A DNA stretch of 64,000 nucleotides from Psychrobacter sp. P11G3 (GTDB taxonomy: Bacteria > Pseudomonadota > Gammaproteobacteria > Pseudomonadales > Moraxellaceae), in contig NZ_CM003596.1 of the NCBI RefSeq assembly GCF_001435845.1, forward strand, positions 1,860,001 to 1,924,000. The letters run 5' to 3'. Below are positions 55,192 through 64,000 of this stretch, in pieces. The number at the start of each line of letters is the position of its first letter. Position 1 is the stretch's first letter. A program made the position numbers and the translations under genes. The notes under the pieces were generated by a model. The model made no database searches. It saw nothing but the letters and a program-made list of their open reading frames with translations, and was not told the DNA's origin.

Positions 55192-56595
55192 ATGGCAGAA
55201 AACGACAAAACCGACGACTTACTCAATCAGACACCGCCGCACAATATTGATATTGAAAAGGCATTGCTCGCGTCTTTGATGAGTATCGAAGAGGCGTACG
55301 ACAAGATTGCCGATATTGTCACCAAAGATGACTTTTATGCTGGGCGACATCAATATATTTTTGATGCCATTGCCCATTTGGCGGCAGTGAATGAGCCTTA
55401 TGATACAGTCATGGTACACGACTGGTTAGAAGCGCAAAAGCTACTCAAAGGCGCAGGTGGTGACAGTTATTTGGCTGATATTTTGAGCCAAAGTCCTGCG
55501 ACCTTATTTAACCTGACTGCCTACGCTCAGCGTGTGCGTGAACTATCAACCCTACGCCAGCTGATTACCACTGGTAATGACATGCTGACGCTTGCTTATA
55601 ATCCAAAAGACCAAAGCGTTAGCGACATTCTCGATAATGTCGAAGGTAAGATATTTAGTATCAATGAGCAGCATAACAAACGCGCGGAACAGCGCGGACC
55701 TGTTGGTATTACCTCTGTCTTGACCAATGTTATCGATAAGATTCAAGAACTAAAATCTAATCCCGATGGCATGATTGGTTTGCAGACACCATTTGCCGAG
55801 CTGAATAACAAAACCCAAGGCTTGCAAGCGGGTGACTTGATTATTGTCGCTGCGCGTCCTTCGATGGGTAAAACCACTTTTGCGATGAACTTGGCAGAAG
55901 GGATTTTGTTTAATGAAGATTTGCCAGTCGTCGTATTTTCGATGGAGATGCCTGCGGAATCTATCGTCATGCGTCTGCTGTCCTCATGGGGCGCGATTAA
56001 CCAGACGCACCTACGTTCTGGGCAAATGAATGAAGATGAATGGGCAAAAATGATGAACGCCATTCAACATTTGCAATCAAAGCATTTATATATTGATGAC
56101 AGTACCGCCCTACCGCCCTCTGAGATGCGCTCTCGCTGTCGCCGTATTGCCAAAAATCATGACGGTCGCTTGGGTGCTATCGTAGTCGATTATCTTCAGC
56201 TAATGAAAGTGCCAAGTCTAGATGGTAACCGTGTTGGCGAGATTTCTGAGATTTCTCGTAGTCTAAAAGCACTAGCGCGTGAGCTTGAATGTCCCGTGAT
56301 TGCATTGTCACAGCTTAACCGTAGTCTAGAAAACCGTCCGAATAAACGCCCTATTATGTCGGATCTACGTGAGTCTGGTGCGATTGAGCAGGATGCCGAT
56401 TTGATTATGTTCATCTATCGTGATGAGGTTTATAATGAAAACTCGGACCATAAAGGCGTGGCGGAAATCATTATTGGTAAACAGCGTAACGGTCCTATCG
56501 GTACTATTCGTCTAGGCTTTGAAGGTCAATTTACCCGCTTTATCAATCTAACGCCAGAGTACTACCAAGGCGTCAGTTTTGAGAATGATGAGTAA
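55192..56595 (+). CDS. dnaB: replicative DNA helicase
   Basis: 467 residues, the usual length. N-terminal primase-contact domain (PPHNIDIEKALLASLM), then a RecA-like helicase: Walker A ARPSMGKTTFAMNLAE, Walker B LGAIVVDYLQLM, SQLNRSLENRPNKRPIMSDL and the arginine-finger region. Hexameric 5'-3' helicase at the fork. Followed by alr after about 180 bases, a conserved neighbour pair. Not a phage-type helicase, as no phage genes are near. Confidence 0.97.
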   Translation: MAENDKTDDLLNQTPPHNIDIEKALLASLMSIEEAYDKIADIVTKDDFYAGRHQYIFDAIAHLAAVNEPYDTVMVHDWLEAQKLLKGAGGDSYLADILSQSPATLFNLTAYAQRVRELSTLRQLITTGNDMLTLAYNPKDQSVSDILDNVEGKIFSINEQHNKRAEQRGPVGITSVLTNVIDKIQELKSNPDGMIGLQTPFAELNNKTQGLQAGDLIIVAARPSMGKTTFAMNLAEGILFNEDLPVVVFSMEMPAESIVMRLLSSWGAINQTHLRSGQMNEDEWAKMMNAIQHLQSKHLYIDDSTALPPSEMRSRCRRIAKNHDGRLGAIVVDYLQLMKVPSLDGNRVGEISEISRSLKALARELECPVIALSQLNRSLENRPNKRPIMSDLRESGAIEQDADLIMFIYRDEVYNENSDHKGVAEIIIGKQRNGPIGTIRLGFEGQFTRFINLTPEYYQGVSFENDE

Positions 56596-56698
56596 TCTAT
56601 TTTATAAAATTTAAGTCTGACCAAGACTAAGTCTCATATAAACTCAGGTTTAACCATAGGTTAATGAATAATTTTATATAATCAGTTTTTAATACAAT

Positions 56699-56738
56699 AG
56701 CCAGTACCGCATCAACCCAATCGATGCAGTACTGGCTT
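56699..56738 (+). terminator. hairpin between dnaB and alr
   Basis: AGCCAGTAC (56699-56707) and GTACTGGCT (56729-56737) are perfect inverted copies, with inner GCATC/GATGC. The T-tail is short (TTAT), so termination is likely partial; part of alr transcription could read through from dnaB. Confidence 0.55.
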
Positions 56739-56774
56739 TATAACTTCATAATTCTACTCATATAGAAGGCGATT

Positions 56775-57881
56775 ATGCGCACAATTACTATAAAACCAAA
56801 AGCCCTTACCCATAACCTAAATCAAGTCAAACAACGAGCACCTCAGTCTAAAGTGTTGGCTATGGTCAAATCCAATGCTTACGGGCATGGCGTGGCGGCA
56901 GTCTTGCCAGCCCTGCAGCAAGCAGATGGTATTGGGGTCGCGACTTTAACCGAAGCATTAGAAGCCAGACAGCTAGGTTGGGAGAAAACCATCGGTCTAG
57001 TAGAAGGTGCATTTAGCGCTGATGAGTGGCAGCAAGCGATTGATCATGAGATTAGCTGCGTGATTCACCACGGACCACAGCTAGAATGGGCCCTGCAAAA
57101 TGTCCCGCCAGCTGGCAGTGCAACTAATGTGGTTTGGCTAAAATACAATACGGGTATGAATCGCTTAGGCTTCAATGCTGAGGGTGTTTTATCAGCAGCA
57201 AAGCGTCTACATGAAGCAGGCTATCAACTGATATTAGCGACGCATTTTGCCAATGCTGATGATCATGATCATCCATTAAATGCCATGCAGATTGAGCGTT
57301 TCTCAAGCGTACTAGCGACTTTGAAAGACACCATTAGCCCAGATATCCAAGGCTCATTATGCAACTCTGCTGGTGTCGTTAACTTCCCAGAGTACCATTA
57401 TGATTGGGTACGCCCAGGCATTATCTTATACGGTAGCTCGCCTGTGGTTGATAAAAGCGCACAAGAATTAGACTTGCAGCCTGCGATGGAATTTAGTGCT
57501 CAAATCATTGCTCTACAAACCGTTAGCGCCAATGATGCGATCGGCTATGGTAGCCGCTGGCGTGCGCAGCAAGACACTAGGACCGCTTTGGTCAGCGTTG
57601 GATATGGAGATGGCTATCCACGTGTGGTTACTGATGATGCGTATGTCACTGTTATGGATGCTAACGACAATCAAAGCTACCGTTGTCCTGTGATTGGACG
57701 CGTGGCAATGGATATGATTGTCATTGATATCAGTAGCGCACCTGAGAGTCTTGCTATAGATAGCAAGGTCATGCTCTGGGGCGATGCGCCGCGTGTCGAT
57801 GAAGTCGCATGTCATGCTGGGACGATTAGCTATGAGCTGTTATGTCGCCTAAGCATACGTCCAAACCGTACACAGGCATAA
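56775..57881 (+). CDS. alr: alanine racemase
   Basis: 368 residues, ATG 56775 with GAAGG five bases upstream. Fold-type III PLP enzyme: PLP-lysine 32 in AMVKSNAYGHG, KYNTGMNRLGF, catalytic Tyr in DAIGYGSRWRAQ, and GYGDGYPR, VGRVAMD-type IGRVAMDMIVIDIS. Converts L-alanine to D-alanine for peptidoglycan. Immediately downstream of dnaB. Confidence 0.96.
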   Translation: MRTITIKPKALTHNLNQVKQRAPQSKVLAMVKSNAYGHGVAAVLPALQQADGIGVATLTEALEARQLGWEKTIGLVEGAFSADEWQQAIDHEISCVIHHGPQLEWALQNVPPAGSATNVVWLKYNTGMNRLGFNAEGVLSAAKRLHEAGYQLILATHFANADDHDHPLNAMQIERFSSVLATLKDTISPDIQGSLCNSAGVVNFPEYHYDWVRPGIILYGSSPVVDKSAQELDLQPAMEFSAQIIALQTVSANDAIGYGSRWRAQQDTRTALVSVGYGDGYPRVVTDDAYVTVMDANDNQSYRCPVIGRVAMDMIVIDISSAPESLAIDSKVMLWGDAPRVDEVACHAGTISYELLCRLSIRPNRTQA

Positions 57882-57978
57882 TCATTAGCGGCACAGTCAT
57901 TAGCGTACAAGGTATCGTGGCTTATTAATATGATTTCGATCTATTTGGCAAGCCATTTGATCTTGATAAAAATGAACG

Positions 57979-58006
57979 TTTACATTGAAAGTAAATACGC
58001 TATACT
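57979..58006 (+). promoter_or_regulatory. sigma-70 promoter of argF
   Basis: -35 TTTACA (57979-57984), 16-base spacer, -10 TATACT (58001-58006), about 93 bases before the argF start. No clear ARG box was found. Confidence 0.55.
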
Positions 58007-58098
58007 AAAAGTTTGTTGTCAACCCAGTATACGCACTGACGCGATGCTATTGAAGACTGATGACGTTTCACTGACTGCGATCGACTGCTAGGATTACT

Positions 58099-59022
58099 AT
58101 GAGTTTGCGCCATTTTTTAACCTTATCTGATTTAACCAAACAAGAACTAGAAAACTTAATCAAACGCGCAAGCGAATTGCGTAAGATGCAACACGCAGGC
58201 GAGATATACCAACCTTTTGTTGGTCGTACGCTTGGCATGATATTTGAAAAATCTTCAACGCGTACCCGTATCTCATTTGAGACGGGCATGGGTCAATTTG
58301 GTGGTAACGCCATATTTTTATCACCAAACGATACACAGCTTGGTCGCGGCGAGCCACTAGAAGACTCAGCACGCGTGATTTCTAGCATGGTTGATATCAT
58401 CATGATTCGTACCTTTGGGCACGAAAAAGTTGAAACTTTTGCTGAATACTCAAGCGTACCGATTATCAATGCATTAACCGATGACTATCATCCATGCCAG
58501 TTGCTCGCTGATATGCAAACCTATTACGAGCATCGCGGTAGTATCGAAAATAAGATTGTGACTTGGGTCGGTGATGGCAACAATATGTGTTCATCATTTA
58601 TGCAAGCTGCCAATCAGTTTGGTTTTGAATTACGCGTGGCAGCGCCTTATGGGTTTGAGCCTGATCCGAAACTTATGGAACGCTTCTCACACTGCGTCAG
58701 TCTGGTAGAAAACGTACAAGATGCGGCAAAAGATTCTAACTTAATTGTCACCGATGTATGGGCAAGTATGGGTCAAGAATCAGAGCAAAACACACGTGCA
58801 CGTCGTTTTGCCCCTTATCAAGTGACGCCGTCTCTATTAGACAAAGCTGACCCTGAAGTGGTGTTTATGCATTGCTTGCCAGCCCATCGCGGCGAGGAAA
58901 TCTCTCATGACATGCTTAATGACCCACGTTCTGTCGTTTGGGACGAAGCTGAAAACCGCTTACATGCCCAAAAAGCATTGATGGAGTTTTTACTTAAAGA
59001 CAAAATCAAGTTGCCTGCATAA
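58099..59022 (+). CDS. argF: ornithine carbamoyltransferase
   Basis: 307 residues, ATG 58099 with AGGAT about seven bases upstream. Carbamoyl-phosphate motif [36 protein letters not shown] and catalytic [12 protein letters not shown]. Makes citrulline from ornithine and carbamoyl phosphate in arginine synthesis; cytosolic trimer. Anabolic rather than catabolic is favoured because no arcABD genes are near, but sequence alone does not prove it. Confidence 0.95.
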   Translation: MSLRHFLTLSDLTKQELENLIKRASELRKMQHAGEIYQPFVGRTLGMIFEKSSTRTRISFETGMGQFGGNAIFLSPNDTQLGRGEPLEDSARVISSMVDIIMIRTFGHEKVETFAEYSSVPIINALTDDYHPCQLLADMQTYYEHRGSIENKIVTWVGDGNNMCSSFMQAANQFGFELRVAAPYGFEPDPKLMERFSHCVSLVENVQDAAKDSNLIVTDVWASMGQESEQNTRARRFAPYQVTPSLLDKADPEVVFMHCLPAHRGEEISHDMLNDPRSVVWDEAENRLHAQKALMEFLLKDKIKLPA

Positions 59023-59100
59023 CTTAGGCTATTTTATAAAAAGACAATGAAATAAATAGTAAGATAACTTGCTAACACACTCCTAAATAAGTTTCTAAAT

Positions 59101-59132
59101 AAAAAAGCCGTCCAGATCTGGACGGCTTTTTT
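59101..59132. terminator. bidirectional terminator between argF and rpiA
   Basis: Perfect 32-base palindrome (A6 GCCGTCC AGATCT GGACGGC T6). It serves both convergent genes. Confidence 0.92.
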
Positions 59133-59158
59133 GGTTGTACAAACAATTTAGAAATAGA

Positions 59159-59818
59159 TTAACGCGTGAGCGTTGTCACGCCATTAGCACCTGCTTTTAG
59201 CAGAACGTCTGCTTGGTTTGCCGCAAAGATACCATTACAGACCACACCTACGATATTATTTAGCTCTTTTTCGAGCGCGATTGGATTACTCACATCCAAG
59301 TCATAGGTGTCTAAGATAACGTTACCATAATCAGTGACAAAGTCTTCACGATATACTGGTTCACCGCCCAATTTTGCCAATTGGCGAGCCACATACGAGC
59401 GTGCTTGTGGTAATACTTCAATCGGTACTGGAAACGCGCGACCTAATATATCAACACTTTTACTATCATCGACCATACAGACGAATTTGTTCGAAGCTGC
59501 TGCCACAATCTTTTCGCGAGTCAATGCACCGCCGCCGCCCTTGATAAGTTGCAAGTGCTCATTGACTTCATCCGCACCATCGATATAAACATCCAATGTA
59601 CCAGCAAAGTTTAAATCGACTATTTCGATACCAAGCGCACGAAGTTTGTCTTCTGTCACCTGTGAGCTAGCGACAGCGCCAGCAAGCTTCAATTGTGGCA
59701 ACAACTCAATCAAACAGTTGACCGTACTACCTGTCCCTACCCCAAGTATCATATCGTCTTCGATATAGCTTAGAGCAGCTTTGGCCGCGGCTTGCTTTTG
59801 TGCTTGCTGATCACTCAT
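59159..59818 (-). CDS. rpiA: ribose-5-phosphate isomerase A
   Basis: 219 residues from ATG 59818, which is six bases after AAGGA; the ATG at 59821 is too close to it. Motifs: [46 protein letters not shown] and [13 protein letters not shown], with the catalytic Asp/Lys residues of the RpiA family. Interconverts ribose-5-P and ribulose-5-P. Divergent from ilvA, as in several gammaproteobacteria. Confidence 0.95.
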   Translation of the reverse strand: MSDQQAQKQAAAKAALSYIEDDMILGVGTGSTVNCLIELLPQLKLAGAVASSQVTEDKLRALGIEIVDLNFAGTLDVYIDGADEVNEHLQLIKGGGGALTREKIVAAASNKFVCMVDDSKSVDILGRAFPVPIEVLPQARSYVARQLAKLGGEPVYREDFVTDYGNVILDTYDLDVSNPIALEKELNNIVGVVCNGIFAANQADVLLKAGANGVTTLTR

Positions 59819-60124
59819 CATAAATCCTTGGAAAATAAACGTATGGTCTTAAAAAAAGTAAAAGGCTAAAAGAGGTAAAATGCGCGGCTATTATAACCGA
59901 TGATATTAACGGATGTTAGCGCATCATGACGCTAATTTGTGAGTCCCATCGTGCCTAGCTAAGGCTTAACTTAGGCAAATACCTGCACTTCATGTAAATT
60001 CAAGCACGAAATCCCAAGAAAACTGCAATTGAGTCTTGCAAGATACTAAAAATCGGCATAGGCTAATCTATTTCGTTTTTATATTCATCTACACTTTTTA
60101 TATTCATTCTGTTTAGGGATTACT
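59819..60124. other. intergenic region between divergent rpiA and ilvA
   Basis: About 306 bases that must hold both promoters. ATATTCATCTAC and TATATTCATTCTG are short similar repeats near 60080-60110. No leader peptide rich in Ile/Leu/Val/Thr codons was seen before ilvA. Confidence 0.5.
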
Positions 60125-61678
60125 ATGCTGTCACACTGGGTACGAGCCATCTTACAAGCCACCGTCTATGACGTTGCTATTCAAACACCACTTGAAACGG
60201 CGCCCAAGCTGACCCAACGTTTTGCCAATGACATTCGATTTAAGCGTGAAGACTTACAACCAGTCAAATCATTTAAATTACGCGGTGCCTATAACCGCAT
60301 CAGTCAGTTGAGCGATGAGCAAAAAGCGCGTGGCGTCATCTGTGCTTCAGCAGGTAATCATGCGCAAGGCGTGGCTTACTCTGCGCGCAAATTATCTTTG
60401 AATAACATTATCGTCATGCCAACCACGACTCCTGACATCAAAGTAGATGCGGTAAGAGCACTTGGTGGCAATGTAGATCTGCACGGTGATAGTTTCGATC
60501 AAGCAAACCGTTATGCGATTGACCGCGCTGAACGTGAAGGCCTTACTTTTATTCCGCCTTATGACGATGAGCTAGTCATCGCAGGACAAGGTACCATCGG
60601 TCTTGAGCTGACCCAGCAGTGGCGCAATATGGACTATGTGTTCGTTGCCGTTGGTGGTGGTGGCCTAATCTCTGGTGTGGCTGCATTCTTAGGCGAAGTG
60701 GCACCACATGTAAAAGTGATTGCGGTAGAAGCCGAGCAGTCAGCCTGCCTAAAAGCAGCGCTTGAAACAGGTGAACGTGTCAAGCTCGAGCAAGTAGGAT
60801 TGTTCGTGGATGGGGTGGCAGTGGCGCAGATTGGCGAATTACCTTTTGACGTCGTCCGTACACAAAAAAGCGATAACTCAGGTCCTATCGTTGAGCCTGA
60901 AGTGATCACTTGTACCAATGATGAAGTGTGTGCGGCTGTCAAAGACATCTTTGAAGAAAACCGCAGTATCGTTGAACCTGCTGGCGCGTTGTCAGTCGCG
61001 GGTATGAAAAAATATATCGAAGCCAATAATATTCAAGATAAAAACTGCGTCGGTATCATTTGCGGTGCCAATATGAATTTTGACCGCTTGCGTTATATCG
61101 CTGAGCGTACCGAAATCGGTGAGAAAAAAGAAGCCATCTTTGGGGTTACTATTCCTGAGCAAACAGGCGCTTTCTTGAACTTCTGTCGCAGTCTACATGG
61201 CCGTAACATCACAGAGTTTAACTACCGTGCTGACAGCAAAAAATCACCAGATTCAATGGAGCCTGCTTCAATCTTCGTCGGCATTGCTTTAAAAGAAGGC
61301 GAAAAAGAGCGTCAAACTATCAGTAACCAATTGTCAGACGATGGCTATACTGCTCACGACCTGACTGATGATGATATCGCCAAATCACATATCCGTCACT
61401 TGATTGGTGGTCATGCTCATGTCGAAAACGAACAATTGCTACAAGTGGTATTCCCAGAACGTCCAGGCGCACTGCTAACGTTCTTAGAAAAATTGGGTGA
61501 AGATTTCAATATTACTTTATTCCATTACCGCAATCATGGGGCTGCTGAAGGTCGTGTACTGGTTGGCCTGCAAGCCTCTGAAGGCAATTCTCGTCAGTTA
61601 CAAGACGCACTTTTAGATATTGGTTATGACTGTGCCACGGTCAATGACAATATTGGCTATCAGTTGTTTTTGAGATAG
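60125..61678 (+). CDS. ilvA: L-threonine ammonia-lyase, biosynthetic
   Basis: 517 residues, ATG 60125 with AGGGAT four bases upstream. Fold-type II PLP domain: PLP Lys in VKSFKLRGAYNRI, SAGNHAQGVAYSAR, GGGGLISGVA. Two C-terminal ACT-like domains (from about 330: EAIFGVTIPEQTGAFLNFC, and later VVFPERPGALLTFLEKLG) mark the regulated biosynthetic form inhibited by isoleucine. Deaminates threonine to 2-oxobutanoate for isoleucine synthesis. Confidence 0.96.
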   Translation: MLSHWVRAILQATVYDVAIQTPLETAPKLTQRFANDIRFKREDLQPVKSFKLRGAYNRISQLSDEQKARGVICASAGNHAQGVAYSARKLSLNNIIVMPTTTPDIKVDAVRALGGNVDLHGDSFDQANRYAIDRAEREGLTFIPPYDDELVIAGQGTIGLELTQQWRNMDYVFVAVGGGGLISGVAAFLGEVAPHVKVIAVEAEQSACLKAALETGERVKLEQVGLFVDGVAVAQIGELPFDVVRTQKSDNSGPIVEPEVITCTNDEVCAAVKDIFEENRSIVEPAGALSVAGMKKYIEANNIQDKNCVGIICGANMNFDRLRYIAERTEIGEKKEAIFGVTIPEQTGAFLNFCRSLHGRNITEFNYRADSKKSPDSMEPASIFVGIALKEGEKERQTISNQLSDDGYTAHDLTDDDIAKSHIRHLIGGHAHVENEQLLQVVFPERPGALLTFLEKLGEDFNITLFHYRNHGAAEGRVLVGLQASEGNSRQLQDALLDIGYDCATVNDNIGYQLFLR

Positions 61679-61705
61679 TAAAAATAGATATCATATTTCT
61701 TACCT

Positions 61706-61745
61706 AATGGCAGTTTTTAAGTCGATTAAAAACTGCCATTTTCAT
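61706..61745 (+). terminator. ilvA terminator
   Basis: Perfect 15-bp arms (61706-61720 and 61726-61740), 5-nt loop, then TTTC. 27 bases past the stop; the T-tail is short but the stem is strong. Confidence 0.75.
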
Positions 61746-61777
61746 ATTAATAATTATGAGCTGGCAGGTATGGCAAA

Positions 61778-62167
61778 GTGATAAACAAAGTATTAGTGAT
61801 ATTGACATGTCTGATTTTCGTGCTTATAGGTTATAGAGTCCTTCAACCTAAAAATACGATACATCAGCCTGCAATCAATGCAGCAGCAGATATCGTAACG
61901 CAACCTACTCTTACCTCTACTGACGTTGATAATATTGATGACATACCGCCAACATACGTTGATTTAGGTACCACTTCAACATCAGCGCCCACTGCCACTC
62001 CACTCTTATCAACACAATCGGGCTCAAGCTTTTCATGTGATGGCAGAACACATTGCTCACAAATGACATCCTGTGCAGAAGCCACCTATTTTACAAACTA
62101 CTGTCCTAATACCAAAATGGATGGTAACCACGATGGTGTACCTTGTGCACAACAATGGTGCAACTAA
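61778..62167 (+). CDS. small membrane-anchored excalibur-domain protein
   Basis: 129 residues from GTG 61778. One N-terminal hydrophobic helix (INKVLVILTCLIFVLIGY) without a clear cleavage site, then a Thr/Ser/Pro-rich linker (35-80), then the excalibur domain at about 85-129: SCDGRTHCSQMTSCAEATYF and MDGNHDGVPCAQQWC, a Cys-rich EF-hand-like DxDGxxC calcium motif. Excalibur domains occur in secreted bacterial proteins; no enzyme part is present. Expected to be extracytoplasmic. Function unknown. Confidence 0.72.
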   Translation: MINKVLVILTCLIFVLIGYRVLQPKNTIHQPAINAAADIVTQPTLTSTDVDNIDDIPPTYVDLGTTSTSAPTATPLLSTQSGSSFSCDGRTHCSQMTSCAEATYFTNYCPNTKMDGNHDGVPCAQQWCN

Positions 62168-62265
62168 ACCACAGTCATCAAATCTATTTGCAAATATTAA
62201 AGTTGCCCTAATATTGTTTATATAAAACTATGATTTAATATAAAAACGAATGCAGAGTGACTCTT

Positions 62266-62694
62266 ATGAAGAAAAATGCTAATGCTGATGATAATAACCA
62301 AGGTTTGGTGAAAATCCGTCTCGATAAATGGCTATGGGCAGCTAGGTTTTATCGTACACGTACCCTAGCCAAGCAAGCGATTGAAAGTGGACGCGTGCAC
62401 TATGCTGGTAGCCGGGTAAAAACCAGTAAAGAGATTTCAGTCGGAGATGAGCTAACCATTCGCCAAGGCTCAGCGACCGCGATGACCGAAAAGACGGTCG
62501 TTGTTGAGGCGCTATCTGCACAGCGTGGCAATGCGACAGCCGCTGAGGTACTATATTCAGAGACAAAAGAGAGCGAGACGCGCCGTGCGTACTATGCCGA
62601 ACAGCGCAAACTGGCCAACCTTGCTCGTCCTGATAACAAACCCAATAAGAAAGAACGCCGCGATCTACAACGTTTTAAAAGTAATCAAGATTAA
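62266..62694 (+). CDS. hslR: ribosome-associated heat-shock protein Hsp15 (S4 domain)
   Basis: 142 residues from ATG 62266; a GTG at 62257 opens the same frame, but the GAG at 62255-62257 suits the ATG. The S4 RNA-binding domain is clear: RLDKWLWAARFYRTRTLAKQ, then SGRVHYAGSRVKTSKEIS and GDELTIR. The C-terminal helical tail ends in basic PNKKERRDLQRFKSNQ. E. coli Hsp15 binds free 50S subunits carrying nascent chains and aids their rescue. Single gene; no heat-shock promoter seen. Confidence 0.9.
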   Translation: MKKNANADDNNQGLVKIRLDKWLWAARFYRTRTLAKQAIESGRVHYAGSRVKTSKEISVGDELTIRQGSATAMTEKTVVVEALSAQRGNATAAEVLYSETKESETRRAYYAEQRKLANLARPDNKPNKKERRDLQRFKSNQD

Positions 62695-62901
62695 AACCGT
62701 TTCATTATTTCGCCTTTTGGTCATGCATCATATGGCCAAATTTTCATTGTTAAATGACGCTATTGTTTAGTCTCTATCCTTGCCATTGCAAGCATTAAGC
62801 GTTACGCTAGCAGCTGATTCAATCGATTGCATGCTAATAAAAGCCGCATTAACAATGCTGGTCTCTTATAGCATGTTTTTTTTGTTATAGAAGGTCATAT
62901 T

Positions 62902-63399
62902 ATGCTGATGAAAGCCTGTACTCCCTCGTCTGTATTATTGGTATGTTTGGGAAATATCTGCCGCTCCCCTACTGCTGAAGAAGTTTTTCGTCAGCAAGCA
63001 GCGATTGCTGGACTATCTATAAAAATAGACTCAGCAGGCACCAGTGATTGGCACGTTGGCAGTGCGCCTGATGCTCGCTCGCAACGTCATGCTAAGTCAC
63101 ACGGCTATAAAATCAATAAGTTGGTCGCTCGTCAAGTCAGTGCCAATGACTTTCGTGATTTTGATCTAATTCTAGCCATGGATTCACAGAATCTAGCTGA
63201 TCTGCAAGCTATCAAAGATGGCATTACAGAGTCAGAGGATAATTTGGCAACACTAGCACTGTTCAGTGAAGAAGACCCTACCTATTGCGGTAGCGATGTG
63301 CCAGATCCATATAAGGGCGATAACGATGATTTTGAAGAAGTGATTGAGCGTATCGAATCAAGCGCCCAAGCTTGGATAGAAAGCTGGAAAGCCTGCTAG
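62902..63399 (+). CDS. low-molecular-weight protein-tyrosine phosphatase
   Basis: 165 residues, ATG 62902 with AAGG seven bases upstream. P-loop LLVCLGNICRSPTAEEVF (Cys nucleophile, Arg) and the general-acid DPYKGDNDDFEEVIERI are intact; SAGTSDWHVGSAPDARS follows the family. Dephosphorylates phosphotyrosine; whether it partners a BY-kinase (none here) is unknown. Located just before murB, an arrangement common in pseudomonads. Confidence 0.93.
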   Translation: MLMKACTPSSVLLVCLGNICRSPTAEEVFRQQAAIAGLSIKIDSAGTSDWHVGSAPDARSQRHAKSHGYKINKLVARQVSANDFRDFDLILAMDSQNLADLQAIKDGITESEDNLATLALFSEEDPTYCGSDVPDPYKGDNDDFEEVIERIESSAQAWIESWKAC

Positions 63400-63492
63400 C
63401 CATACCGTCTATATTTCTGCTACTCTTGCATCCGGTATGCTCTATAATAGCTACCTTATCATTTGTTATCCTTTTGCCACATAGGCTATGTT

Positions 63493-64000
63493 ATGACCCA
63501 AGCTTCGCGCCTTAACCACAGTACTCAGTCTACCATCAGCTCTGATGTTTCGAATGTTTCAGCGTCTGCCGTAATCAATGATTCAATCGACTTGTCACAT
63601 GACAATACTATGGCATTGGCCTGCGTTGCTGACTCTGTCGTGACATTAGAGAATGAGGCGCAGCTTGACGGTTTTATGGCAGCTTATATAGAGGATACAG
63701 CAGACAAATTGCCACTGTTTGTACTGTCCGGCGGTAGCAATGTTTTATTGCCTGCAGCGTTAAAAGCCATAGTATTGCAGCCAAAGATTCGTGGTATTCA
63801 TCTGACCAATCAAACGGACGATTATGTTGATATCGAAGTTATGGCTGGCGAGAACTGGCATGATTTGGTTGTACATACGGTCAATCAAGGTTGGTATGGA
63901 TTGGAAAACCTTGCACTAATACCGGGTCTGACGGGCGCGGCACCCATACAAAATATCGGTGCATACGGCGTACAATTGGAAGACCGCTTACAGTATGTAC
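63493..64000 (+). CDS. murB: UDP-N-acetylenolpyruvoylglucosamine reductase, N-terminal part (3' end outside window)
   Basis: Starts at ATG 63493 with AGG seven bases upstream and is open to the window edge, 169 codons. FAD-binding features LSGGSNVLLP and GLENLALIPGLTGAAPIQNI are intact. Second step of UDP-MurNAc synthesis for peptidoglycan. Odd point: about 40 Ser/Asn/Thr-rich residues precede the usual MurB start; a later start at MALACV (63610) would remove them. The catalytic C-terminal half lies beyond the window. Confidence 0.9.
   Translation, partial: MTQASRLNHSTQSTISSDVSNVSASAVINDSIDLSHDNTMALACVADSVVTLENEAQLDGFMAAYIEDTADKLPLFVLSGGSNVLLPAALKAIVLQPKIRGIHLTNQTDDYVDIEVMAGENWHDLVVHTVNQGWYGLENLALIPGLTGAAPIQNIGAYGVQLEDRLQYV

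Noticed and set aside
1..64000. Prophage, insertion sequence or toxin-antitoxin/defence island
   Set aside because: No integrase, transposase, capsid, restriction or toxin-antitoxin-like gene was recognised; the only recombinase-named protein is a membrane protein.
1..64000. tRNA genes
   Set aside because: Intergenic regions were read on both strands; no cloverleaf with a TTCRA T-arm was found.

Overview
The window reads as a chromosomal segment from a Moraxellaceae gammaproteobacterium, most likely Psychrobacter. The basis is protein style and gene content (glnA followed by a DUF4124 protein, trpGDC, a yejABEF-type cluster, dnaB-alr, an rsmE/ahcY/metF block) together with AT-leaning DNA. 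This is inference; no marker rRNA is present. Coding density is high. I see no tRNA, rRNA, insertion sequence, prophage or CRISPR array.

Layout: 1-3.2 kb holds the end of folE, a secreted MsrA-MsrB fusion and an iron alcohol dehydrogenase. 3.4-10.2 kb is a minus-strand oligopeptide/microcin C-type ABC importer (binding protein, then yejB-yejE-yejF) with gloB lodged inside it. 10.3-16.4 kb has a large palindrome, serC, a probable DNA polymerase III psi subunit, and a LemA/M48 metalloprotease pair. 16.6 kb encodes 4.5S SRP RNA with a clear promoter. 17-20.2 kb has a secreted SIMPL protein, a DUF4124 protein and glnA. 21-24.8 kb is trpG-trpD-trpC plus a Smr protein. 25-30 kb has a DNA glycosylase, an MscS channel and a BtuB-like TonB-dependent receptor. 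30-32.6 kb is ahcY-metF behind a recognisable S-adenosylhomocysteine riboswitch. 33-43 kb has rsmE, a PAS-GGDEF-EAL protein, two paralogous acyl-CoA dehydrogenases and a Gcr-type membrane protein.

43.5-50.3 kb is one giant secreted adhesin gene of 2255 codons built from long, apparently perfect DNA repeats. 50.5-55 kb is an apaH-rsmA-pdxA neighbourhood interrupted by a GC-rich, oppositely oriented transglutaminase-like gene that looks acquired. 55-64 kb is housekeeping: dnaB, alr, argF, rpiA, ilvA, an excalibur-domain protein, hslR, a low-molecular-weight tyrosine phosphatase and the start of murB.

The most interesting items are the SAH riboswitch with its own promoter, the recently duplicated adhesin, the foreign transglutaminase gene splitting pdxA from rsmA, the two-tier palindrome beside the importer, the candidate HolD, and operator-like tandem palindromes before the TonB-dependent receptor. 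I did not find a clearly undescribed multi-gene system. Many starts were moved from the longest open frame to an internal ATG or GTG with a better ribosome-binding site; this is stated in each entry.
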